Shown here piece after piece: positions 54,169 through 62,157 of a DNA stretch of 64,000 nucleotides. Both the position numbers and the translations under genes were made by a program. Source of the DNA: Phormidium ambiguum IAM M-71. Its GTDB lineage: Bacteria > Cyanobacteriota > Cyanobacteriia > Cyanobacteriales > Aerosakkonemataceae. The stretch is from the NCBI RefSeq assembly GCF_001904725.1, contig NZ_MRCE01000029.1, positions 1 through 64,000 on the forward strand, given 5' to 3'. The number at the start of each line of letters is the position of its first letter. The first letter of the stretch is position 1. The notes under the pieces are model-generated. The model was not told where the DNA came from, searched no databases, and saw only the letters and a program-made list of their open reading frames with translations.

Positions 54169-55323
54169 ATGGATTTATTAGAATATCAAGCCAAAGAGTT
54201 ATTTCGTCAGATTTGCATTCCGGTTTTGCCTTCGCAAAAAATCGATCATCCCAGAGAAATTAAAAGTTTGGAAATTCCTTATCCAGTAGTCTTAAAATCG
54301 CAGGTGCCGACTGGTGGTAGAGGCAGGGCTGGGGGGATTAAGTTTGTGGAAAATACGATCGATGCGATCGCAGCTGCCCAAACAATTTTTCGCCTACCAA
54401 TTATGGGTGAATATCCCGAAGTTTTACTCGCAGAAGCTAGATACAATGTTCAACAAGAATTATATTTGGCAGTAGCTCTAGATTACACCCTACGTCGTCC
54501 TGTTTTATTGGGATCTCCTCAAGGCGGCATGGATTTAGATTTAGTAATGAAACATCTACAACAGGTGATCGTAGAGCAGGAATTTTCCAGTTTTTATGCC
54601 CGCAGATTAGCAATGAAAATGGGCTTACAGGGAAATCTCATTCAATCAGTTAGTGCCATCATTGAAAAGATGTTTGACCTGTTTTTGGAAAAGGATTTAG
54701 ACCTTGTAGAAATTAATCCTTTAGGTATTAGTCCTTCGGGAGAATTGATGGCTTTAGATGGCAAAATCACAGTTAATGATGCAGCTTTATCCCGCCATCC
54801 TGACTTATTAGTATTAGCAGAGAAGGTCAATGTACACAGTAATGCCAATAAAGGAAAAAGTAATGCTTTTTGGGAATTAGATGGAAATGTTGGTGTAATT
54901 TGTAATGGTAGTGGCTTGGCAATGGCAACATTAGATTTGCTTTACCAAGCGGGTGGTAAACCTTTTGGTTGTATTAATTTAGGCGAAAATCGTTTACCTG
55001 AAAGTGAATCTTGCCCTTTGAGTAATTTATTACAAAAAAGCTTGGAAATTACTTGCAATCAAACGGGGATAAAAGTATTACTAATTAACATTATGGATGG
55101 TCTATCTTCTTGCGAAGAAATTGCTGATGTTATTGTTAGTTTTACTCAAAATGATGCTGGGGGATACCCACATTTTGTCGTGCGTTTAGTCGGCAGCAAT
55201 TTAGAAGCAGCAAAAGAGCGTTTAGCAGCAGTAGGAATTACTGTGCTAGAACAATTAGATGCAGCTGTGGCAAAAGCTGTTACTTTGGCAAAACCAACCG
55301 GAAAACGATCGTCCTCGAATTAA
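54169..55323 (+). CDS. sucC: Succinate-CoA ligase (ADP-forming) subunit beta-like
   Basis: 384 residues. ATP-grasp start MDLLEYQAKELFRQICIPV, nucleotide loop TGGRGRAGGIK, LVEINPLG and DGKITVNDAALSRH for Mg/ATP binding, then the CoA-ligase half NGSGLAMATLDLLYQAGGKP and VRLVGSNLEAAKERL. Family length is normal (about 388). The subunit works with SucD (alpha), which carries the phospho-His; no sucD lies next to it here, so the partner must be elsewhere. Downstream is a malate:quinone-oxidoreductase-like gene, giving a loose TCA-cycle neighbourhood. Malate-CoA ligase beta is an alternative because the family is close. Confidence 0.85.
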   Translation: MDLLEYQAKELFRQICIPVLPSQKIDHPREIKSLEIPYPVVLKSQVPTGGRGRAGGIKFVENTIDAIAAAQTIFRLPIMGEYPEVLLAEARYNVQQELYLAVALDYTLRRPVLLGSPQGGMDLDLVMKHLQQVIVEQEFSSFYARRLAMKMGLQGNLIQSVSAIIEKMFDLFLEKDLDLVEINPLGISPSGELMALDGKITVNDAALSRHPDLLVLAEKVNVHSNANKGKSNAFWELDGNVGVICNGSGLAMATLDLLYQAGGKPFGCINLGENRLPESESCPLSNLLQKSLEITCNQTGIKVLLINIMDGLSSCEEIADVIVSFTQNDAGGYPHFVVRLVGSNLEAAKERLAAVGITVLEQLDAAVAKAVTLAKPTGKRSSSN

Positions 55324-55571
55324 TCTAACTTTTGTCAAAGCAAGACTTCCTTTTTTGTCTGGTTCATCTCACACTGATAAATCAGCCAATTGGGTGAAGT
55401 TTGTTTTAACTTGCTTGCTTTACTCTTAAAGTAAACTTCTGTTGGTCAGGTAAGCATCTCACGAATTTGGCTGTATGCAATTTCTCCAGGTTGTTTACCA
55501 CAGACTGCGCTGGTCAACAGTTTGGTTTAAACTGGAAACTGGATTCGCTTTGTCAGAGTTGGGAAAGAACC

Positions 55572-56927
55572 ATGCAATTGTCACACAACGTTTATGATGT
55601 AGCCATTATTGGAGGTGGAATTTCTGGTACCGCCTTGTTGTACAGTTTAAGCAATTATACGAATATCGATCGCATCGCGTTAATTGAAAAAAATCCCGGA
55701 GTTGCTTTAGTCAATTCTCATAAAACCAGCAATAGTCAAACGTTGCATTTTGGCGATATTGAAACTAATTATACATTGGAAAAAGCTCGCAAAGTTAATC
55801 GCGCAGCTACATTGGTGAAAAATTATCTGTTGGGAAACGATCCTGGCCAAGATATTCACAGCAAGTATCATAAAATGGTTTTGGCGATCGGTAAAGAAGA
55901 AACTTCTGAACTCCGCGCCAGATACGAAGAATTTAAATCTTTGTTTCCCAAATTAAGATTGATTGAAAGAGAAGAAATTGCGTCATTAGAACCTAATGTG
56001 GTGAAAGGTAGAGCAGCTGATGAGGAAATTTTAGCTCTCTACACTGACGAAGGTTACACGATAGATTTCCAAAAGTTAGCTGAATCTTTCCTGCAAAAAT
56101 CAATTGTAAATGAACAAAAAACAATTGATTTAATGTTAGGAACGAAAGTTAAGAATATCAGGAAAGAAGGCGAAATTTATCAGGTTGAAACAGACAAAGA
56201 AGCGATCGCTGCTAAAGTAGTAGTATTTACTGCCGGAGCCTACAGTTTATTATTTGCTAAAACTCTCGGTTATGGCAAAGATTATGCTTTATTAAATGTC
56301 GCTGGTAGCTTTTACCTCGCACCTGGAGTTTTAAACGGCAAAGTCTACACAGTACAACTCAAAAAGATACCTTTTGCTGCTATTCATGGAGATCCAGAAG
56401 TTCACGATGCCAGTCAAACTAGATTTGGCCCAACCGCAAAGGTAACTCCCTTATTAGAACAAGGTAAATATACGACATTTTTCGATTATTTGCGAACTGC
56501 TGGACTCAGTATTGCTGCATTTTTGAGCTTCTTTAATATCCTTACTGAACCAGCAATTTTAAAGTATGTGGTAATGAATTTCATTTACGATATACCTTTG
56601 ATTGGTAAGCGTTTATTCCTCAAAGAAGTGCAGAAAATTGTTCCTACCATCAAAGTAGAACAAGTACAATTAGCCAAAGGTTATGGTGGAATTAGACCAC
56701 AAATTGTGAATCTGAAAACTCACCGTTTAGAGATGGGAGAAGCGAAAATAATCGGGGAGAATATTCTGTTTAATATTACTCCTTCGCCTGGTGCTTCTAC
56801 TTGTTTGCAAAATGCTGAATATGACACAGAAAAAATCGTTTCTTTCTTAGGTGAAGGGTACAGATTTGAAAAAGAGAAATTCGAGCAAGAATTAGCCGAT
56901 CGAAAAGTTTTAGTTAATATTGGCTAA
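55572..56927 (+). CDS. FAD-dependent malate:quinone oxidoreductase-like protein
   Basis: 451 residues from ATG 55572, chosen because the Rossmann fold begins right after it (NVYDVAIIGGGISGTALLYS); the frame runs 35 codons further up to a TTG with no family similarity. FAD motif GGGISG, then VNSHKTSNSQTLHFGDIETNYT, a substrate-side block typical of Mqo proteins of the epsilonproteobacterial type. GGIRPQIVNL near the C-terminus is the second FAD contact (GxRPQ). It would oxidise malate (or a similar 2-hydroxy acid such as 2-hydroxyglutarate) and pass electrons to quinone at the membrane. It follows sucC by 248 bp and ends in a strong terminator. Confidence 0.82.
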   Translation: MQLSHNVYDVAIIGGGISGTALLYSLSNYTNIDRIALIEKNPGVALVNSHKTSNSQTLHFGDIETNYTLEKARKVNRAATLVKNYLLGNDPGQDIHSKYHKMVLAIGKEETSELRARYEEFKSLFPKLRLIEREEIASLEPNVVKGRAADEEILALYTDEGYTIDFQKLAESFLQKSIVNEQKTIDLMLGTKVKNIRKEGEIYQVETDKEAIAAKVVVFTAGAYSLLFAKTLGYGKDYALLNVAGSFYLAPGVLNGKVYTVQLKKIPFAAIHGDPEVHDASQTRFGPTAKVTPLLEQGKYTTFFDYLRTAGLSIAAFLSFFNILTEPAILKYVVMNFIYDIPLIGKRLFLKEVQKIVPTIKVEQVQLAKGYGGIRPQIVNLKTHRLEMGEAKIIGENILFNITPSPGASTCLQNAEYDTEKIVSFLGEGYRFEKEKFEQELADRKVLVNIG

Positions 56928-56935
56928 AAAAGTAG

Positions 56936-56968
56936 AGAGACGTTTCATGAAACGTCTCTGCTTTTTTT
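56936..56968 (+). terminator. Terminator after the Mqo-like gene
   Basis: Perfect palindrome AGAGACGTTTCA / TGAAACGTCTCT (56936-56959) followed by GCTTTTTTTAT. Nine bases after the stop codon. Confidence 0.9.
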
Positions 56969-56991
56969 ATGGGTAATTTTAAAAAGTGCAG

Positions 56992-57261
56992 TTACCAAAA
57001 ATACAAAGTTTTTCCAGCTTTTTCGATCGCAATAGTCTGAATCGAGCATTTTAGTTTAGCGATCGCCTGACGTAATTTTAACTGTTCTTCCTCAAACCGC
57101 CAAGTTGTTTGATAGTCACTGCAATTAATTACCAGTGTATCTGGAGTGGCAAAGGCATAAATTACCCCATCATCGTCTAAGCCGCTGACTTCCAAAATCC
57201 GCTTACCTAATCTTTGAGCATAATAAACTTGTTCCAGTAATATTTCTGCTATTGGATTCAT
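56992..57261 (-). CDS. Small protein of unknown function
   Basis: 89 residues from ATG 57261, which has a strong GGAGG at the right distance; the open frame extends four codons to a TTG that is part of that ribosome site. Sequence has an amphipathic start (NPIAEILLEQVYYAQRLGKR), a central strand region (GVIYAFATPDTLVINC) and a helix (RFEEEQLKLRQAIAKLK). Family not recognised. Convergent with the Mqo-like gene. Confidence 0.65.
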   Translation of the reverse strand: MNPIAEILLEQVYYAQRLGKRILEVSGLDDDGVIYAFATPDTLVINCSDYQTTWRFEEEQLKLRQAIAKLKCSIQTIAIEKAGKTLYFW

Positions 57262-57493
57262 TTTTACCTCCAATTTTTACCCATAAAAAACCTGCCTTCA
57301 GACTTTTCTAAGAAGGCTAAAGAGTGAAGAACCCATCAATACTTAAGCCATCTCCAAAATCAGGTGCGCTTTGAAGCTAGTTTTTCTGATTCCTTGGAAT
57401 AAGACAGGCACGACAAACTTTTTGTTTATATTTTGTATCGTATTTTACGGTTTGCTCTAAAAACAGATGTTGTTAAAGAAACTTAATAAAAAA

Positions 57494-57702
57494 ATGGCGA
57501 TAGCTTTGAAAGCACTCAGTAGATTTGAGAAAGAAAATCTACAAATCCGGCAGAATACTCAGTTACTCGTCTAGCAAAAGATTTGTAAATTGATTGGGGT
57601 GAAGCCAATGAAATTCTCAAAAAGCTCAGAATGCTTGGGCTAGTTGAGTCTATTGGGTATAACGTACCAAAATATACAAGTATTGCTCAACCTATTAAGT
57701 AA
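57494..57702 (+). pseudogene. Remnant of a small helical (winged-helix-like) protein
   Basis: The stretch 57262-57718 has no intact gene, but a broken one is visible. One frame starts ATG (MAIALKALSRFEKEN). A shift to another frame gives NPAEYSVTRLAKDL, a TAA at about 57590, then an open 37-codon end (IDWGEANEILKKLRMLGLVE, then SIGYNVPKYTSIAQP). The two-frame continuity with one stop suggests a frameshift and a nonsense change in a small DNA-binding-type protein. It ends 16 bp before the unknown gene pair. Confidence 0.4.
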
Positions 57703-57718
57703 ACTTAAGTAACTTGTC

Positions 57719-58165
57719 ATGGCTAAACTCTATTACCGAGGGATGGCAGAGGAAAACGGTAAACCTAAAGTGGGGCGTAGTGCTCGATTATTGGGAGTTC
57801 GACCTGGTATTGATATTGATGTAGAGCAAATGCCGAGAAATTGGTTAGACGAAAATGGGTATTTGCGATCGGAAATAGACCAAAATTTTAGCGATGAATT
57901 TGTAGCTGTTGCAATTAGAAATATAAAGGGAATGTCTACTTCGCTTTCAATTGAAAGTTTACCAGCCTTTAGAAGACCCGATACATTTGGTGGCAAAGGA
58001 AAAGATCCGCTCTGGCAGATTGAAGATAGCAAAATCACTGGAGATTTGGAAGCAGTTCAGGATAGCCCAACTCATGTAAGTATACGACCCAGAACTACAA
58101 TGTTGTTAGAGAAGTACGAGGCAGCACTGGCAAATACTCAAAACGATTGGGAAAAAGTTAAATGA
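57719..58165 (+). CDS. Uncharacterised protein, possible toxin of a two-gene unit
   Basis: 148 residues, soluble. Opens LYYRGMAEENGKPKVGRSA, then LLGVRPGIDIDV, GMSTSLSIESLPAFRRP, FGGKGKDPLWQIED and ends HVSIRPRTTMLLEKYEAALANT. The Arg-Gly-Met start and the GMSTS...P block, with a late HxxI-RP-xxM segment, faintly recall small ADP-ribosyltransferase-like toxins (Tse2-type), but I cannot confirm this. The partner gene begins 27 bp downstream. No membrane segment. Confidence 0.6.
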   Translation: MAKLYYRGMAEENGKPKVGRSARLLGVRPGIDIDVEQMPRNWLDENGYLRSEIDQNFSDEFVAVAIRNIKGMSTSLSIESLPAFRRPDTFGGKGKDPLWQIEDSKITGDLEAVQDSPTHVSIRPRTTMLLEKYEAALANTQNDWEKVK

Positions 58166-58192
58166 GTCGAAGCAATCAACAGGAGAAAAGCT

Positions 58193-58720
58193 ATGTCATG
58201 GATATTTAGCTTGTCGGCTGAATGCGGTGAAGAACAGACTGCCGCCGAGCAGTTTTCTGACTATTTCAATCGCGCTTCTTGGATTCTTTCCAATAAGAAC
58301 CAATCCCAATGTCAAACCGGAATTTTTCAGGATATTGAGGATAATTGGTGGTGTCGCGTTACTCCAAGTGGTATCGCTGAAGTGGGAATCGACAAACCAG
58401 AAACTGCTTATATTATGACAGAAATCGGTATTTTGCTATATCAACATTTACGTTTTGCTCCCAAGTTTCGCTATGCTTTAGTTGGTTTAGAAGTAGACGA
58501 ATTTAGAACTTATAATGAGTTGCTTGAAGAAAGTTCCCCCCAATCTTTTCCGGGGTTAGTTTTAGCTGAAACAATTTGGCAGTTAGTTGGCTCGCCTCCA
58601 GATTTTCGATTATTCAGTTCAGGATATGTCTGGAAACCATACCAAGGAGAAGTTTATCAGCCACTAATGGTCTCATCAGATTTGAAGAACAAACTCAATG
58701 AATTGCTGAGTGTGGGCTAA
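58193..58720 (+). CDS. Uncharacterised protein, possible partner/immunity of the preceding gene
   Basis: 175 residues, soluble, acidic, rich in aromatics (DNWWCRVTPSGIAEVGIDKP, AYIMTEIGILLYQHLRFAPK, FRYALVGLEVDEFRTYNELL). Behind GGAG and 27 bp after the 148-residue gene, so the two are almost certainly co-transcribed. Acidic globular proteins paired with a small basic-surface protein often act as antitoxin or immunity, but that is inference only. Not recognised as a named family. Confidence 0.6.
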   Translation: MSWIFSLSAECGEEQTAAEQFSDYFNRASWILSNKNQSQCQTGIFQDIEDNWWCRVTPSGIAEVGIDKPETAYIMTEIGILLYQHLRFAPKFRYALVGLEVDEFRTYNELLEESSPQSFPGLVLAETIWQLVGSPPDFRLFSSGYVWKPYQGEVYQPLMVSSDLKNKLNELLSVG

Positions 58721-58809
58721 TTGCGAAATTGCACTCACCAACAGAGCTAGAATTGCGCTCGCTAATTACTTAACATTTCAAATAACTTAATTTTGTTCAA
58801 CTTTATTGA

Positions 58810-59205
58810 TTACCAAATGGTCTGGACATACTGATAATTCAAAATTTTGGCATCACAAGTCACCAAGGGAATTCCGTATCGCCGTGCGATCGCCACCAAA
58901 ATTCTATCTGCTGGATCTTTATGAAAATTGCCCGGTAATTGTGTGCTGGCGATCGCGTCTAATGGAGACAAAGGCTCGATTGTAATACCCGCCTGAGTCT
59001 GTGCTAACTTGTACCATTTATCAATTGGTAAAGGTAGCGTCAATTTACCAATGCTAGATTTGACTGCTACTTCCCAAACCGAAATTGTCGATACTAACAA
59101 GCCATTCTGAGGTTCTTCAGCATCAATTGCAACTCGTGCAGGATCAGATAATTGACTTGGATCGTGAAGTAACCACAACCAAATATGAGTATCCAGTAAA
59201 ATCAT
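58810..59205 (-). CDS. vapC: VapC-type PIN-domain ribonuclease toxin
   Basis: 131 residues from the ATG at 59205, which overlaps the antitoxin stop (ATGA); a more upstream start is possible but less likely. PIN acids: Asp5 in LLDTHIWLW, the Glu in VSTISVWEVAVK, Asp in HKDPADRILVA and the last Asp in VTCDAKIL. RNases of this group cut tRNA or rRNA when the antitoxin is lost. Intact module. Confidence 0.92.
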   Translation of the reverse strand: MILLDTHIWLWLLHDPSQLSDPARVAIDAEEPQNGLLVSTISVWEVAVKSSIGKLTLPLPIDKWYKLAQTQAGITIEPLSPLDAIASTQLPGNFHKDPADRILVAIARRYGIPLVTCDAKILNYQYVQTIW

Positions 59206-59438
59206 TCTGCCATCGCTTCCCAAAGTTCTGGCATTGGTTCATCAAAATCGGCGGCAATGGCTATCGGCATTCCTCTGAGTGGATAATTTCCTTTGGAGGG
59301 AGAAGAATTTTGACAAGGAACAACACGAGCTATTGGTAAACCATCGCGGGTAAGCACAATTTCAGATTGAGTACTTGCTATCTCATCAACAATTGCTGTT
59401 AGCGAGATATCTACTTCTTCTATGTTTAGATATTTCAT
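59202..59438 (-). CDS. vapB: Phd/VapB-type antitoxin
   Basis: 78 residues. Phd/YefM-like start MKYLNIEEVDISLTAIVDEI, the GLPIARVVPC strand and an acidic C-terminus (DFDEPMPELWEAMAE) that covers the toxin. Upstream gene of the pair, translationally coupled to vapC. Confidence 0.9.
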   Translation of the reverse strand: MKYLNIEEVDISLTAIVDEIASTQSEIVLTRDGLPIARVVPCQNSSPSKGNYPLRGMPIAIAADFDEPMPELWEAMAE

Positions 59439-59707
59439 TTGGTCAACCTGCTACGATCCCATCACACCGACATTTTAACTGGGAATTGCACTCACCAACA
59501 AAACTAGAATTGCGATCGCCTGCAATAAATGGTGATTTGTTGAGAATGTAAGCTTTTGCGATCGCCTTGGGGAATAATAAGTAAAACCATTAGCAAGAGC
59601 TTGAATGGTAAATGCTTTTCTTGGGAAGGCATTTTTTCTGGGGTAGGGAGGCAAAATTTAAAATATTTTGTTCCCATCAGTTGAATTCTGGTAGAGCAGG
59701 TTTTTTT

Positions 59708-61894
59708 ATGAGTTCAGTCACAAAACATTCTAAAGGACGATCGCAAAAATTGAAAAATCTTCAAGCGCAAATTGCTCAATTAGAACAGCAACTTGCTGAC
59801 GCACAACAGCGAGAAAAGCGATCGCGCCAATTGCTACAAGCGGTAATTGACGCTTCCCCAGATTTGATTTTTGTGAAAGACCGCGATTTTCGCTGCATTT
59901 TAGCTAATCAAGGTTTTGCTACAACTATTGGTGCTACCCCAGACTCAGTTTTAGGCAAAAATGAGCAAGAATTAGGTTTTCCAGAAGAGCAAATTTTTGG
60001 TAATTCAGAAGCAGGTATTCGGGGATTTCGTGAGGATGACCTAAAAGTTCTAGCAGGAGAGACAATTTATACTGAAGAAATAGCTACAACTGTTGCGGGT
60101 ATCAAAATCTTTGATGTTCGCAAAATACCCCTACATGATGATAATGGAGAAGTTTACGCTATTGTCGGATTTGCTAGAGATATTACTGAACAACAAGCGG
60201 CGCAACAACAACACAAACAAGCAGAAGCAGAACGGCAGAAATTTGTTTGTTTGGTAGAGAATAGCAGTGATTTTATTGGCATGGCTGATTTTGCAGGTAA
60301 ACCTTTATTCATCAACTCCGCAGGTTTAAAGATGTTAGGGTTAAGTGTAGAAGATTTGCCAACAATTAACATTGCCAATCTTCATCCTGAATCTACTGCT
60401 TTCATGTTGCATGATGTCGCTTTACCCCAAGCGTTAAAAACAGGTTCTTGGCAAGGTGAAGGGCAAATGCTCAACCAAAAAACAGGGATGACGATCGATG
60501 TAGAAATGCTAGTCTTTCCCGTGCATGATGTCAAAACAAATGAGCTTTTGTGTATGGCTACTGTGCAACGCGATATTAGCGATCGCAAACGTGCAGACAC
60601 AGAGCTATGCCAAACCAAAAATTTTCTCGAATCTGTACTCAATACTTTACCTGTTGCTGTAATTGCTAAAGATGCAGAAGAGTTGCGATTTGCTTTATGG
60701 AATAAAGCTGCTGAACAGTTGTTTGGATTGAAATTTAACCAAGTTTTGGGCAAGAATGATTATGATTTCTTTACTAAAGAACAAGCAGACTTTTTTACTA
60801 AAATCGATCGGCAAGTTTTAGCTAGCGGTCAAATGGTAGATATTTCCGAAGAAGATGCTCAAATCGAAGGGGAAACCCACATTTTACGCACCAAAAAAAC
60901 AGTGATTTTAGATCATTTAGGAAAAGCCAAATATTTATTAGCAATTACTGAAGATATTACCGAACGTAAGCGTGCAGAAGAAGCTTTAAAAGAGTCAGAA
61001 GCTCAATTAAGAAGAAAGACTGAATATTTAGAGCAAACTTTACAAGAGTTACGCCGCACGCAAACTCAATTAGTGCAAAGTGAAAAAATGTCGAGTTTAG
61101 GGCAATTAGTTGCTGGTGTTGCTCACGAAATTAATAATCCAGTTAACTTTATTTTTGGTAATCTAAGTCATGCTAAAGAATATATTGAAGATTTGTTAGG
61201 CTTGGTAGAAATGTATCAAGAATATTATCCTAATCCACATTCAGATATTCAAACTGAGTTAAATGCGATCGAGCTAGATTTTTTAATAGAAGATTTGCCG
61301 AAACTTTTAAATTCCATGAAAATTGGTGCCGATCGAATTCAGAAAATTGTTGCTTCTCTGCGAACTTTTTCTCGGATGGATGAAGCAGAAATGAAAGCAG
61401 TCAATATTCATGAGGGAATTGATAGTACTTTAATGATTTTACAAAATCGGTTGAAAGCAAAACCCGATCGTCCAGAAATAAAAGTAATTAAAGAATACGG
61501 AATTTTACCTTTAGTAGAATGTTACGCCGGACAACTAAATCAGGTATTTATGAATATTTTGGCTAATGCGATCGATGCGTTAGAAGATGCCTACGATGCC
61601 AAAATATTAGTAAATATAGCCATTATTATTCACACAAAACTGATTGAAAACAATCAAGTGATGATCAAAATAATTAACAATGGGCCGGAAATTCCTGAAA
61701 AAGTAAAATCTCGCCTATTCGATCCTTTTTTTACTACTAAACCAGTTGGTAAAGGAACCGGAATGGGACTTTCGATTAGTTATCAAATAATTACTGAAAA
61801 ACATGGAGGTTCTTTAAGTTGTTTTTCCGATCCTGAAAAAGGTACAGAATTTGTCATGAAAATTCCTCTCAAACAAGCAACAAAAAGAATTTAG
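59708..61894 (+). CDS. Histidine kinase with three PAS domains
   Basis: 728 residues from ATG 59708; an ATG 32 codons upstream keeps the frame open but adds only a low-complexity hydrophobic/basic stretch. Order: short coiled coil (LKNLQAQIAQLEQQLADAQQ), PAS1 (VIDASPDLIFVKDRDFRCIL), PAS2 (VENSSDFIGMADFAGKPLF), PAS3 (VLNTLPVAVIAKDAEELRF), coiled coil, HisKA with phospho-acceptor His473 in GVAHEINNP, and HATPase (MNILANAIDALEDA, GTGMGLSIS). No receiver or membrane helix, so a cytosolic sensor. The response regulator is not adjacent. PAS ligands are unknown. Confidence 0.92.
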   Translation: MSSVTKHSKGRSQKLKNLQAQIAQLEQQLADAQQREKRSRQLLQAVIDASPDLIFVKDRDFRCILANQGFATTIGATPDSVLGKNEQELGFPEEQIFGNSEAGIRGFREDDLKVLAGETIYTEEIATTVAGIKIFDVRKIPLHDDNGEVYAIVGFARDITEQQAAQQQHKQAEAERQKFVCLVENSSDFIGMADFAGKPLFINSAGLKMLGLSVEDLPTINIANLHPESTAFMLHDVALPQALKTGSWQGEGQMLNQKTGMTIDVEMLVFPVHDVKTNELLCMATVQRDISDRKRADTELCQTKNFLESVLNTLPVAVIAKDAEELRFALWNKAAEQLFGLKFNQVLGKNDYDFFTKEQADFFTKIDRQVLASGQMVDISEEDAQIEGETHILRTKKTVILDHLGKAKYLLAITEDITERKRAEEALKESEAQLRRKTEYLEQTLQELRRTQTQLVQSEKMSSLGQLVAGVAHEINNPVNFIFGNLSHAKEYIEDLLGLVEMYQEYYPNPHSDIQTELNAIELDFLIEDLPKLLNSMKIGADRIQKIVASLRTFSRMDEAEMKAVNIHEGIDSTLMILQNRLKAKPDRPEIKVIKEYGILPLVECYAGQLNQVFMNILANAIDALEDAYDAKILVNIAIIIHTKLIENNQVMIKIINNGPEIPEKVKSRLFDPFFTTKPVGKGTGMGLSISYQIITEKHGGSLSCFSDPEKGTEFVMKIPLKQATKRI

Positions 61895-61909
61895 CACCAA
61901 AGCGGTTTT

Positions 61910-61929
61910 GTTGTAAGCGCTTCAGCGCT
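61910..61929. repeat. AGCGCTGAAGCGC palindromic repeat, inverted copy
   Basis: GTTGTAAGCGCTTCAGCGCT here is the inverse of AGCGCTGAAGCGC(AACAAC) at 1498-1516. A small interspersed palindrome; function unknown. Confidence 0.55.
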
Positions 61930-62007
61930 ATTGATCCTGATAATTTATGATTGTTTAGCGCCGCAATTTGCAGATACATACCTTTTTCGGTGCTTCAGGT
62001 GCAAAAT

Positions 62008-62042
62008 AAACCCAGTTTCTTCAAGAAAGTGGGTTTCTCTTT
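62008..62042. terminator. Hairpin, likely terminator
   Basis: AAACCCAGTTTCTTCAAGAA and AGTGGGTTT form a stem with minor mismatch, followed by CTCTTTTGG. A widespread cyanobacterial hairpin, here between the histidine kinase and the haemagglutinin-type gene. Confidence 0.55.
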
Positions 62043-62157
62043 TGGATACTGAATTCCACTGAACACACTAGATTTCTCCCCCGGAATTTCCCGATTTGTG
62101 TTGTATAAATAAGTCTGAACTATCTGATTTAATGTTGTATTATTTGGGGATGATTTT

